The notes under the pieces were generated by a model. The model did not search any database, had not been told where the DNA came from, and was given only the letters and a program-made list of their open reading frames with translations. 64,000 nucleotides of DNA from a virus. This document shows, one piece after another, positions 17,310 to 25,860 of this stretch; position 1 is the stretch's first letter; every line of letters begins with the position of its first letter. The position numbers and the translations under genes were made by a program. The DNA is taken from IMG/VR virus record IMGVR_UViG_3300001242_000019, positions 53,366-117,365 of that record. One strand, written 5' to 3'.

Positions 17310-17677
17310 TGGCTTGCTCCCTTGACTTGTTTCTCGAGTTCTAATAATTTCCGGATCAGTTGTGCCTGACTCAAGTCCATCAGATCCGAGCGTTCCCCGG
17401 CTACTAGACAGGCAACGCATACAGGCTTTCCCTCGGCATTGTCCTCCAGATCACTAACTGGAATAAGTTCATTACATTCCGAACAATAATTTGCATCAAG
17501 TAGTTCAGAGGCTTTAACTGCGACATCGCAATCAGCACATTGGGTAATGACAAGTGATGAATCCTTGTTTTCCTTAGTGATATTTGGAGCTTCATCAGCC
17601 ATAGAAATAACGGCTTGTTTCTGGATATATCCCTTAAAACTAGTACTGGTTTTACAATGTGGACATAATTTTGGCAT
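17306..17677 (-). CDS. Zinc-finger protein upstream of the glycosylase
   Basis: A 123-residue protein with four CxxC pairs: CPHC, CADC, CSEC and CVAC, probably binding two zinc ions, and a helical C-terminus. The stop overlaps the glycosylase start (CAGTGAG). ATG at 17677 follows GGAGG. Confidence 0.8.
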   Translation of the reverse strand: MPKLCPHCKTSTSFKGYIQKQAVISMADEAPNITKENKDSSLVITQCADCDVAVKASELLDANYCSECNELIPVSDLEDNAEGKPVCVACLVAGERSDLMDLSQAQLIRKLLELEKQVKGASQ

Positions 17678-17716
17678 ATTAATCACCCTCCTAAAATTAC
17701 CGTTTCCTCTACGGCA

Positions 17717-17887
17717 TTAACTCATAGCGTGGCTTGTCTTTCGGTTTTTCCATGCTGAAACATACTCTTCATTATCCCAGTAAGGATCTACAATTGGTTC
17801 TTCATTGTACCGTGGCCTGTTCCAGTAGCGATATCCGGCCGCTCCTGCAAGTAAGCCGGATATCGCTGTAATTAAGATTGTCAGCAC
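17717..17887 (-). CDS. Small membrane protein
   Basis: A 56-residue ORF from GTG 17887 behind GAGGTG. The N-terminus is a glycine-containing membrane helix (MLTILITAISGLLAGAAGY), then a soluble Tyr/Trp/Glu-rich tail. An overlapping ATG frame gives no sensible protein. Confidence 0.65.
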   Translation of the reverse strand: MLTILITAISGLLAGAAGYRYWNRPRYNEEPIVDPYWDNEEYVSAWKNRKTSHAMS

Positions 17888-17929
17888 TCATAAATCACCT
17901 CACAGCAACGTCCTATTAGGATTACTCCC

Positions 17930-18187
17930 CTAACTATCTTCGTGATCAGCAGGCCATTTAGGATTAATGATTTTCATCATATCGCTGGTAATCTCAGAGA
18001 AAGCAATTGTACCATCAACAAGAATCGTAGCTACAATACTTTGCAATGCGGCCTTATAATCTGAACTATCGGCAAAATAAAGACTTTGAGCTGCAATATG
18101 AAGTAAATGAACTTCTTGATCTGACAACTTATTAACAGCAGCTTCTAGTTTGTCAAGTTGCTTACACTGTTCACACTGTCTCGCCAT
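17930..18187 (-). CDS. Small unknown protein with CxxC
   Basis: An 85-residue helical protein, MARQCEQCKQLDKLE at the start. ATG 18187 is inside the end of the upstream gene, whose last codons supply GGAG. No family recognised. Confidence 0.65.
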   Translation of the reverse strand: MARQCEQCKQLDKLEAAVNKLSDQEVHLLHIAAQSLYFADSSDYKAALQSIVATILVDGTIAFSEITSDMMKIINPKWPADHEDS

Positions 18188-19136
18188 TACCATCACTCTC
18201 CAGTGGCGCAATTTGAATATTTGTTAGCGCTAGTTGTAGTTGCTGATTAAGTGTCGTCATTGTGGCACCAAGTAATACTTCATAGTCATCGACCTTATTA
18301 CGAAGATCCATGATCTGTTTAGTATAGTTCTGAACCGTCTTTAATCTTAGGGCTCCGCGTTTACTGAGTAATTCAGCGAAATCAGCCATTAGTTCATTGG
18401 CTTCATGAACAACATCCCCTTGAAGTCGATTACCGATAAAATTACGTTGATCGACTGTATCGATCATAGGTAGCAGATCCATTGCCGTTGGTTCTATAGC
18501 CCAAGGATGTAAATCTTCGACTAGAGCTTTAATATCTTTGAGTCGATCGGTTGACGACTTAGGAATAAAGACCGCCTTACCACGACTCATGATACTTACA
18601 GGATTGGTTTCTTTAATCATTCGGGTTACAATCGTACGAACGGTATCTTTAGTATGATACTGAGTCCATTCGGTAAATAAGGCTTCGATGGATTGGACAA
18701 TTCCCTTATAATCATACTCGACTAAGAAACTAGAGTCCCAGCTAACACGCATGAGCTCATTGTCGCGATCGTATTCCATTTTACCAACGGTGATGTACAT
18801 AGGCTTTTCCTGAGCCTGGTCAATTACTTCGCGGACCAGGTGGCGCATGACTCGCTTGTTATCACAAGCTACTTCACGAACAAGTAACTTAGCAGTCTTT
18901 GTGTTGCCATCGTATTGGATTTCTAAAGTTTGGGCAGCCGTTGCCGTTGCTCGTCTATACGCATCATGAGGTTTGATCTCATTAGGCATATAACTTAGCG
19001 GCAGATTATTCTTGGTAAATAACTTGGTCAGATCATCTTTATGAATTTTGAGATCTGGAATATAATGAAATTCCAAGTGACCAAGTAAAATACTCGGATC
19101 AAGTTGATCATTAGTCTTTACAACAGTCGTTGTCAT
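18171..19136 (-). CDS. Unknown phage protein, DUF6744-like
   Basis: A 321-residue protein. The order FHYIPDLKIHKDDL, LPLSYMPNEIKPHDAYRRATA, MRHLVREVID, MYITVGKMEYDRDN and SRGKAVFIPK recalls a phage family I know as DUF6744, though this is from memory. The C-terminal 80 residues are coiled-coil-like. No catalytic motif is visible. Confidence 0.6.
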   Translation of the reverse strand: MTTTVVKTNDQLDPSILLGHLEFHYIPDLKIHKDDLTKLFTKNNLPLSYMPNEIKPHDAYRRATATAAQTLEIQYDGNTKTAKLLVREVACDNKRVMRHLVREVIDQAQEKPMYITVGKMEYDRDNELMRVSWDSSFLVEYDYKGIVQSIEALFTEWTQYHTKDTVRTIVTRMIKETNPVSIMSRGKAVFIPKSSTDRLKDIKALVEDLHPWAIEPTAMDLLPMIDTVDQRNFIGNRLQGDVVHEANELMADFAELLSKRGALRLKTVQNYTKQIMDLRNKVDDYEVLLGATMTTLNQQLQLALTNIQIAPLESDGNGETV

Positions 19137-19742
19137 TTAATTTCCTCCTAGCCATACGTAATCTACAGGGTCAAAACCAGCTTTAGCTACAAGTATTTCA
19201 CATTCTTTACGTGAGTCAGGCCAACCAGCTCGTCGATATAGAGCTTCTGGTTCTGATGCCGACCATAAGAGTTGATCCCTGGGTATAATCTCATTATAAT
19301 AAGGTTTCTTTTGATCCTTAAATTTCTCCTGATAATAAGCAGGTTTATAAGCTTGAAAGATCCCCTTGCCATCCTCAGAATGTGATGTATAATGCATACG
19401 CATAAGTTTCCCTTTTGGTTGTTTCTGAGTATTAGTCACTAGTTCCTTACGAATTGCTCGATTATAATAGTCCCGAGCCATATCTAAAATGTCTTCGGGC
19501 TCCCAAGCAGTTAACGATAACTCAGTCTTATAAAGCAACTTTTGACTGGTATTCGTTAACTTTAAGATCAATATTTCAACTTTACCAGCATATTCTTTAA
19601 ATAAGATCTTATGTCTAGTTGTTTCTTTAAAGTAAATAGGAGCATCATCCCAAGTTACTGCTCTTGTTCCATTATAATTAATAATCACTGGAACCTTACA
19701 AGTCGACTCTGTAAATCCACTACTAAGTAATAAATGCTTCAT
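19137..19742 (-). CDS. Unknown protein
   Basis: A 201-residue protein, basic overall, with RRAGWPDSRKECEILVAKAGF near the end. ATG 19742 overlaps the upstream stop (TGATG). No family recognised. Confidence 0.7.
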   Translation of the reverse strand: MKHLLLSSGFTESTCKVPVIINYNGTRAVTWDDAPIYFKETTRHKILFKEYAGKVEILILKLTNTSQKLLYKTELSLTAWEPEDILDMARDYYNRAIRKELVTNTQKQPKGKLMRMHYTSHSEDGKGIFQAYKPAYYQEKFKDQKKPYYNEIIPRDQLLWSASEPEALYRRAGWPDSRKECEILVAKAGFDPVDYVWLGGN

Positions 19743-20002
19743 CACCAGGGAACCATCTGCTTAACCATTGGGACACCGCGTTCTGTTAAATCATTGACAT
19801 AACGCTGAGCCAATTCTCCATGAGCGTATTCCTCACCGATGTCTCGAAGAATTCCATGACCACATTTAATACATTTCCATAGATCTCCGGAAGATAAACC
19901 TAAGACACGTTCTGACGTAATACCCATAGCTGGCTGAACTCGAACCAAGGCAACGCCAATTTCTTTTAATTCATAACGTGTACCACAAGTTGCACAGAGC
20001 AT
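19742..20002 (-). CDS. Zinc-ribbon protein
   Basis: An 86-residue protein starting MLCATCGTRYELKE with a second pair CIKCGHG, so one zinc ribbon, then a helical tail. ATG 20002 is 8 bases after AAGGAGG. Confidence 0.8.
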   Translation of the reverse strand: MLCATCGTRYELKEIGVALVRVQPAMGITSERVLGLSSGDLWKCIKCGHGILRDIGEEYAHGELAQRYVNDLTERGVPMVKQMVPW

Positions 20003-20015
20003 TAATTTGACCTCC

Positions 20016-20453
20016 TTAATCAATAATGTTTCTGGCCTTTAGATATTTCAAAATACGAGATGTAAACTCACTCATTGTAAAATAAGTTGATTCTTCGAAC
20101 GAATACCAGCCACCGATTTGATCTGGTGTTTCGAATTTAAGTTCAGATTGATCCGTCTTAAAAACAAAGACGGAAACATCGTGTAAGTGATTTCCGAGTT
20201 CAAATAAGTAAGAACATAATGGTCTTGGATTTTCTTGAATATCAAATTCGGAACAATCAACAGTATTAATCATAATCCTAGATTCTTCGAAAGTTTCTCG
20301 TACAGCACACTCATAAAGGGATTCATAGACTTCTTTATGGCCGCCAACGCCTACATAATTATGACTCTTTGGGTGTTTGATTAATAAGACCTTACGATCA
20401 TGAATCAAATAGACGTTAGCACACGGTTCAACAACCTTATTTAAGAATTCCAA
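20016..20453 (-). CDS. Nudix hydrolase
   Basis: The Nudix box reads GGHKEVYESL...RETFEES (about residues 37-59), including the REUxEE metal-binding glutamates. The 145-residue protein should hydrolyse a nucleoside diphosphate linked to another group, for example an oxidised dNTP, ADP-ribose, or an RNA cap. TTG start at 20453, 9 bases after GGAGG, directly behind a repeated promoter element. Confidence 0.9.
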   Translation of the reverse strand: MEFLNKVVEPCANVYLIHDRKVLLIKHPKSHNYVGVGGHKEVYESLYECAVRETFEESRIMINTVDCSEFDIQENPRPLCSYLFELGNHLHDVSVFVFKTDQSELKFETPDQIGGWYSFEESTYFTMSEFTSRILKYLKARNIID

Positions 20454-20473
20454 GTTAGTTAACCTCCATTACT

Positions 20474-20502
20474 TATAGTATAACCTTTTGTAACACAATT
20501 AT
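20474..20502 (-). promoter_or_regulatory. Repeated phage promoter-like element (copy 5)
   Basis: Minus strand ATAATTGTGTTACAAAAGG then TTATACTATA, ahead of the Nudix gene and overlapping the last codon of the gene upstream. Confidence 0.6.
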
Positions 20503-20891
20503 GCAATAACCCGTCCTAAAGATGTATCTTCACATTTTTGAAATCCGTCGAATTTATGACGTCTAAACCCATGATAGATAACATCAATATAGATACTACG
20601 AATACCATCAAGAACTGTACTGGCTGGTGTTAAATTAGGTGTAGTTATCATGAGTGTATCCGCACAAAGTACTCTATTAGAATAAGTTTCGGTAATAACT
20701 ATATCAATTCGGTCTGAGTACAAAAACTTGACGATAACCCTGTAATCGGGCATCGTCAAGATATAGATAGGATATTCTACTTTTGGCAACCACTTTCCAG
20801 ATCGATTAGAGCGTTTACGAAACGCTCTAAATCGAAATAACTTATCTTTCAGGGCGTCTTGAAGTTCAAAGCCTATTGTAACTCTATTCAT
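20499..20891 (-). CDS. Unknown basic protein
   Basis: A 130-residue basic protein with repeated aromatic and basic residues (RFRAFRKRSNRSGKWLPKVE). It lies two bases after the VWA gene. No family recognised. Confidence 0.65.
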   Translation of the reverse strand: MNRVTIGFELQDALKDKLFRFRAFRKRSNRSGKWLPKVEYPIYILTMPDYRVIVKFLYSDRIDIVITETYSNRVLCADTLMITTPNLTPASTVLDGIRSIYIDVIYHGFRRHKFDGFQKCEDTSLGRVIA

Positions 20892-20892
20892 A

Positions 20893-22695
20893 TTACACCT
20901 GACTAAAGATTGAACTCGCTACTTCGTCTTCGACATCAGCTAATTTAGAAACCGTAACGATATCATCACTAAAGAGTTTTAATGTACGGTCACTTGCTCC
21001 ATAGCCACCAGAACCGATCAAGACAGATTTCACTCTGAACTCTTTCTCTTTTTTGATCTTTAAAAACTCTTCAAGAAAACCTTTTTCTAAGTGAGAATCA
21101 CCATCTGTGATAAAGACAATGTCCGCTAATTTAAACTTATTCATCTTCAAGATCTTTAAGGCTTCTTTTAATGGTGGTTCAAAACTAGTGCCGCCGCCTG
21201 GAAATGTCTCAGCGATATCTAAGACAATATTAGGTTTTAAGCTGTCCTTAGGAACAATATAGACCCACTTAGGATCTACATAACTTTCAAATAGAATACA
21301 AGCGTAATCACGTCGTTGTTTTTGTGCGATTTCAAGCAATGCTAATGCTACCGCTTTAGACCATTTTTCCGCTTGACCACTCATTGAGCCTGAGACATCA
21401 ACACAACAGATAATCGGACCCTTGCCCTTTTTCTGAGTATTTTCAAGCTCGTATTGAAGAAGTTCCTTTTGATTATATTTGCGATAGAAATCACGTTTAA
21501 CAACTGGACCCGCTGCAAGTCTAAGTTTTTCACTAGGTAATATAGATTCAAGTTTATTACCTGTCGTGACGGACTTAATATTCGTAGCGCCATCCTTGGT
21601 TTTCTTCTTTTGATCATCCATAGCAAGCTCACGGAAACGACCAATCAGTTTCGAGAACTCTTTAAGTTTTGACGATCCACGGATGCGTTCGAGTGCGGCT
21701 TTCTTCTCTTCAATGGGTATGCGCTGCGCTATATCACCCTTTTCCATCCCCCATGCATTTAAGAAATCGCGAACCTCATCAATGTCTTTATCAGCCTTAT
21801 CGGCGGCCTTAGCCATGACTTGTTGAAGTTCTGTTGCGGCACCATTGTCAAGTTGTTCATCAATTTGCTGTTCCTTGGCATCGATGTCATCTTGAATCTC
21901 TTGCATTTGTTGTTGTAATTTAGCCATAGCTTCGGCTTCTTCATCGGTAACGCCTTGACCGTTACTACCACCACCAGCACCAGGGTTACCACCTTGACCA
22001 CCGGGATCTCCTTGACCATTGCCGGATTGCTTCTTTTTCATATCGTCAAGTTTCTTTTGAAGATCTTGTTTCTTCTTTTCTTGTTCGATAAGTCCGTTAA
22101 TGGCCTTTAAAATATCCGGATCCATTGGCGGCTTGCTTTGGCCTCCTCCGCCTCCAGAACCAGAACCTCCTCCGCTACCGCCAGGTTCTCCGTCTTCACC
22201 TTCGCCGCCTTCTCCTTCACTTTCTTCTCGCTTACGATTATAATCTTCTTTAATAGCGATGACACGGCGAGAAGCTTCTTGTTGCATAACTTCAGTGGCG
22301 ATTGCTGAACCTAGGATATCAAGTCTGGTATTTTGTCTTAAATTAGCATACTCAGGCGTGTCCATAAGCTCTGTTATAAGCTTGTGGTTTAACTTATGAC
22401 TGGCTTTCATTTCGCCTTGTTCGGCGACTTTAGGCGTATACTTAAACAACGCTCCGAATAAGTCTTGACTTAGTGTATCGAAAGTTTTTAAGTGTTCATG
22501 ACCAGCTCGTAAGTTATCTGCCATGGCAGGAGATTGACTGATAAGATCTTGATATATATCAATATCAGCCCAATCTACATTAACGGCATGATCTGTCTTG
22601 ACAATGGGTTTGAATTCCTGAGCGGTTTCACTAACTCCGAAGATAGAAGCAACTGACGGCCCTGCGACCGTCGGTTCTGCTATTTTTATAGTCAA
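20893..22695 (-). CDS. VWA-domain protein (ViaA/CoxE-like partner of the adjacent ATPase)
   Basis: The C-terminal half is a von Willebrand A domain with a complete MIDAS metal site (DVSGSMSG near residue 430, a later FPGGGTSF and FITDGDSH). The central part is a Gly/Ser/Pro-rich linker and Gln/Glu coiled coil, like the CobT/ViaA type. It lies just downstream of a MoxR/RavA ATPase, the same pairing as cellular RavA-ViaA, MoxR-VWA and magnesium or cobalt chelatase partners. TTG start at 22695 follows GAGGAG. Confidence 0.85.
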   Translation of the reverse strand: MTIKIAEPTVAGPSVASIFGVSETAQEFKPIVKTDHAVNVDWADIDIYQDLISQSPAMADNLRAGHEHLKTFDTLSQDLFGALFKYTPKVAEQGEMKASHKLNHKLITELMDTPEYANLRQNTRLDILGSAIATEVMQQEASRRVIAIKEDYNRKREESEGEGGEGEDGEPGGSGGGSGSGGGGGQSKPPMDPDILKAINGLIEQEKKKQDLQKKLDDMKKKQSGNGQGDPGGQGGNPGAGGGSNGQGVTDEEAEAMAKLQQQMQEIQDDIDAKEQQIDEQLDNGAATELQQVMAKAADKADKDIDEVRDFLNAWGMEKGDIAQRIPIEEKKAALERIRGSSKLKEFSKLIGRFRELAMDDQKKKTKDGATNIKSVTTGNKLESILPSEKLRLAAGPVVKRDFYRKYNQKELLQYELENTQKKGKGPIICCVDVSGSMSGQAEKWSKAVALALLEIAQKQRRDYACILFESYVDPKWVYIVPKDSLKPNIVLDIAETFPGGGTSFEPPLKEALKILKMNKFKLADIVFITDGDSHLEKGFLEEFLKIKKEKEFRVKSVLIGSGGYGASDRTLKLFSDDIVTVSKLADVEDEVASSIFSQV

Positions 22696-22741
22696 GTTAC
22701 ATCATCTCCTCGTCTTCATATTGTTCTAACCAATCATTATC

Positions 22742-24037
22742 TCAGAACGGCATAGCCTCTTCGTCATCGGTTGTGGTTCTTTTACGAGCGGCTGCTTTGG
22801 GAATTTGTAAAACTTCCTGAATCATCTCTTCATTCATTTTGATGATATCGTCACGTTTCTTCTCTAGATTCGTCACGTCACGTCCGGCAGTTTGAGCATC
22901 TTTAATGACTCGTTCAATCTTCTTGACGATTTGTTCATACTTAACACGAGCCTCTACAGCCGCTCCGGCTTTCTCTGTCTTATTATCGATACGTTCCGTA
23001 CGGTTCTTGATTTCTATAGCCGTATCATAAAGCTCTTTAACTTTGTCATCATAAGGATTGATTAGCTTCATAACATAGCTTTCAATGATCTTAATGTGTT
23101 CTTCTTTTTCCCACAAGACATGAATCAGAGACACAAAATCATCAAAATCAACACTTGTTCGGCCATTGATTAAGGCGTTCCCCTGAAGAACCTTAAAGCA
23201 GGCAACATACCGTCTATCAGAGAAGTAAATGCCTTCTTTGTTAAGTTCACGACCAAGCTTCTCGAAGGTCTTATAGATATCGTCCGGAATAAGAACTTCT
23301 TCCAGTATTTCGTGAATGGCTTCGAGTTCTTCGAGTGTCACTAAAGTGTGTTTAAAATGAGTCTTAATGGCGGGATTACGGCGCTCAACCGATTGTTTAG
23401 CCATCTTAACTTTGTTTGCCGGTTCTTTAACGTACTGAGCATTATGCCTAAACATGAGTCTATCGTAAAGCGCTGCTAAGCTTTCATCTTCTGGTGTTTC
23501 ATTCGAGGCACAAAACATAGAGTATAGCGGAACATCATTAGGCACACCGTCATTATAAAAGATACGTTCATTGATGATCGGAAGTAAGATGTTCAGAGTT
23601 GGTTCATTCGATTTCCAGATTTCATCCAAGAACACGATATGAGCCTCAGGCAAGCGGCCTTTAGATTTACGTTCGAACTTGTCCTTCTCCATACCTTTTA
23701 AACTATAAGGACCCAGTATATCCGCTGGATCTGACGTTTTGTTTAACAACCATTCAAAGTAATTTGCTTGATCGATATGTCCCGTGAAAGCACGAGTTAA
23801 TTCAGATTTTGCTGTTCCCGGAGGCCCCATGATAAACAGATGATTCTTAGTAACGACCGCTCGGATTATATCTTGTACTATTTCAATTCTTTCCACGAAT
23901 TGATCGTTGAGTTCATCAGCAATTGCCTTCAAATTAGCGATACCCTGTGCAGCCAAAATCTTTACGTCAACTGTTTGTTTCGGTGCGCTTACGACCAATA
24001 CATCCTCATCAGCACTGTCCATTAATGCCATTGCCAT
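22742..24037 (-). CDS. MoxR/RavA-family AAA+ ATPase
   Basis: Walker A GPPGTAKS at about 71-78, Walker B IVFLDEIWKS, sensor CASNETP and arginine-finger segment LYDRLMFR identify the MoxR/RavA clade. The C-terminal third is a helical, charged segment typical of RavA. With the VWA protein it likely remodels a protein complex or inserts a metal or cofactor. The ATG at 24037 is 11 bases from GGAGG; an ATT two bases before it would be better spaced. After the TGA stop the frame stays open for 14 codons (DNDWLEQYEDEEMM) to a TAA close to the next start. Confidence 0.9.
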   Translation of the reverse strand: MAMALMDSADEDVLVVSAPKQTVDVKILAAQGIANLKAIADELNDQFVERIEIVQDIIRAVVTKNHLFIMGPPGTAKSELTRAFTGHIDQANYFEWLLNKTSDPADILGPYSLKGMEKDKFERKSKGRLPEAHIVFLDEIWKSNEPTLNILLPIINERIFYNDGVPNDVPLYSMFCASNETPEDESLAALYDRLMFRHNAQYVKEPANKVKMAKQSVERRNPAIKTHFKHTLVTLEELEAIHEILEEVLIPDDIYKTFEKLGRELNKEGIYFSDRRYVACFKVLQGNALINGRTSVDFDDFVSLIHVLWEKEEHIKIIESYVMKLINPYDDKVKELYDTAIEIKNRTERIDNKTEKAGAAVEARVKYEQIVKKIERVIKDAQTAGRDVTNLEKKRDDIIKMNEEMIQEVLQIPKAAARKRTTTDDEEAMPF

Positions 24038-24066
24038 AATTAACAATTCCTCCTTAAATTCTTCTT

Positions 24067-24095
24067 CTTAGTATTACAAATTGTAACGCGAATTA
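24067..24095 (-). promoter_or_regulatory. Repeated phage promoter-like element (copy 6)
   Basis: Minus strand TATAATTCGCGTTACAATTTGT then AATACT, upstream of the MoxR gene. Confidence 0.6.
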
Positions 24096-24108
24096 TACTC
24101 TCCTTTCT

Positions 24109-24136
24109 CCTATTATATCACATTTTGTTACATAAA
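24109..24136 (-). promoter_or_regulatory. Second promoter-like element before MoxR (copy 7)
   Basis: Minus strand AATTTATGTAACAAAATGTG then ATATAATA. This tandem arrangement of two copies in front of the ATPase is unique in the window. Confidence 0.55.
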
Positions 24137-24184
24137 TTAAGTGTTTCAATCCACACATCTAACGAGATGTGACAAAGAGTGAAA

Positions 24185-24216
24185 TCCTCCACCTCCCGAG
24201 AGGGAGAGGTGGAGGA
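24185..24216 (-). terminator. GC-rich hairpin
   Basis: TCCTCCACCT pairs with AGGTGGAGGA, with an inner CCC/GGG and a GAGA loop, four bases past the stop of the small gene at 24221. Confidence 0.75.
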
Positions 24217-24220
24217 TGAA

Positions 24221-24433
24221 CTAGAAGCTTTTTCTAACTTTCTCTTGAATAATCTCGACGGTACGAATATTGGAATCCGCAGTGAGTTCTTCATCATAGA
24301 TACCGATATTCATTTCTTCAGAAACTTGTTCTGCAGCCTCTTTGAAAAGTTCACGAGCTTGATCCTTTGGAATTAGATAATACTCATTCATGATCTCTTC
24401 AAGTGTTTTTGCATACCGCATGACCAAGTAAAT
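24221..24433 (-). CDS. Small acidic helical protein, apparent ATT start
   Basis: A 70-residue acidic helical protein (LEEIMNEYYLIPKDQARELF). The reading frame opens after a TGA and has ATT at 24433 exactly 6 bases after GGAGG; the TTG at 24427 and ATG at 24421 lie 12 and 18 bases away. ATT is thus the best-placed start. It overlaps the upstream gene. Confidence 0.65.
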   Translation of the reverse strand: MYLVMRYAKTLEEIMNEYYLIPKDQARELFKEAAEQVSEEMNIGIYDEELTADSNIRTVEIIQEKVRKSF

Positions 24434-24917
24434 TCAACTCCTCCCAACTAGTAATAGTTTCAGACCTTAAGACTAGACAGCATTCGACATCCCATCCATA
24501 AAGATTAAAATCACGAGCATGTTGAGGAAAACGAGTAGCTATTTGACCCATACTTGTCAAATGAATTACATCAAAGATCTTAGCAGCTTGTTCAAAATCT
24601 GGAATATGATGATGCTTAAAGGTTGTATTTTCCGGTTCGTGAATTCCAACGAGATTTACAAACCGGATCAAATCCATTTGAGTATCAATCGTATAAACAC
24701 GAGCTAGTGGATCGATCGTTAAGATAGAAGCTTCTGTATAATTTCTAAATTGTTCATGCGTACACCATTCATGCCATTGAGATAAGAACTTTTGATCTGG
24801 AGTGTAAGTCGAACACCAAAGACCACCATTAGGCTTGCAGACATATGAGTAATTCTCAATGGGTTTGAATAATTTAGGATCATAAAGCTTTCCGAACTTA
24901 ATCTGCCGCGGCAACAT
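24399..24917 (-). CDS. Unknown phage protein with GLW...WxEWC pattern
   Basis: A 172-residue protein. The segment CKPNGGLWCSTY, SQWHEWC, then ASILTIDPLARVYTIDT recalls a phage family with a KPxGLW...WKEWC pattern that I have seen but cannot name. Function unknown; the shape could suit a nucleotide-binding or ADP-ribosyl-type fold, which is only a guess. The start overlaps the upstream gene end. Confidence 0.65.
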   Translation of the reverse strand: MLPRQIKFGKLYDPKLFKPIENYSYVCKPNGGLWCSTYTPDQKFLSQWHEWCTHEQFRNYTEASILTIDPLARVYTIDTQMDLIRFVNLVGIHEPENTTFKHHHIPDFEQAAKIFDVIHLTSMGQIATRFPQHARDFNLYGWDVECCLVLRSETITSWEELNLLGHAVCKNT

Positions 24918-25662
24918 CCTTAGTCACCACCAAGTCACTAATTTCTCGAATCGTTGCGTGAATTCCCCATAGTGTAAATAAGTGATCCTTTCTATGAACA
25001 CTGCGATTTTCCCAATAACGAATAGTAATCGATGGGAAGGTTTCTTTTAATAAAGCAAATAAGAGTTCTCGATTCTTATCGCAATCAAGTAGCCTGTGTT
25101 CACTTTCATCTTGAACGAAGATATAACCTTGATTCTCTAGGTCTTCCCGAGCTTGAACTTTCTTAGTCTTATCGGTTGTCGGAGACTTCGACCATGAAGA
25201 AATTCGATCAAAGGAAAAGCTGAATTTGATATCAACCGTACCATAAGGCCCATAATCAAAATCAAAGATATGACTACCAGACATTTGATTTCCCCACCAG
25301 GATGCAATGCCATCTCTAAGGTTTCTCAATGTATTAGGAATCATATCGATTGGCATAGCTTCGCCTAACTGACGTTCTAATTCATGAATTCGGCCGTTAA
25401 GCTTACGAACTTTAGCGTGTTGTTCTTCAATTCGAGCAGCCGCTTGGGATGCGTAGCCAATAGGTTCTGCGAGTTCTTTGAGGTAATGATCTAGTAAACT
25501 GCACATATTATCACGCATACCAATCGAAAGTGTGTCACTTTCAATCATCTCATGGACATAGCTAAGACCATGATGCATGTCTTTAATGCCCTTTAGAGCG
25601 ACGATCTTTTGATCGTCGCTCAACGTAAGAATTGTTGGATCTAACTCTTTTATTTCAAGCAT
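24898..25662 (-). CDS. Unknown protein
   Basis: A 254-residue protein with a helical, coiled-coil-prone N-terminal 110 residues and a beta-rich C-terminal domain. No family recognised. ATG 25662 is behind AAGGAG. Confidence 0.7.
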   Translation of the reverse strand: MLEIKELDPTILTLSDDQKIVALKGIKDMHHGLSYVHEMIESDTLSIGMRDNMCSLLDHYLKELAEPIGYASQAAARIEEQHAKVRKLNGRIHELERQLGEAMPIDMIPNTLRNLRDGIASWWGNQMSGSHIFDFDYGPYGTVDIKFSFSFDRISSWSKSPTTDKTKKVQAREDLENQGYIFVQDESEHRLLDCDKNRELLFALLKETFPSITIRYWENRSVHRKDHLFTLWGIHATIREISDLVVTKDVAAAD

Positions 25663-25674
25663 TGGTTCATCTCC

Positions 25675-25860
25675 TTAGTTTATTTCATCGCATTCATGTC
25701 GTAGTTCACAAGAGCTACAAAGACTAATGTTACATCCAGGACACTGACAATTCTCAGGGCCAATCATAGCACCGCAATGATCACAAGGATAGCTGTTATC
25801 TCGCTCCCAAGCATCGTCTAAATAAGTAATATTTGTGCTCTGTCCTCTAACTTCTGACAC
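25675..25860 (-). CDS. Small zinc-finger protein
   Basis: A 61-residue protein with seven cysteines in the pattern CDHC, CQCPGC and CSSC plus HEC, enough for two zinc ions in a cross-brace or ribbon. GTG 25860 overlaps the helicase stop (TTAGTG). Confidence 0.75.
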   Translation of the reverse strand: MSEVRGQSTNITYLDDAWERDNSYPCDHCGAMIGPENCQCPGCNISLCSSCELRHECDEIN

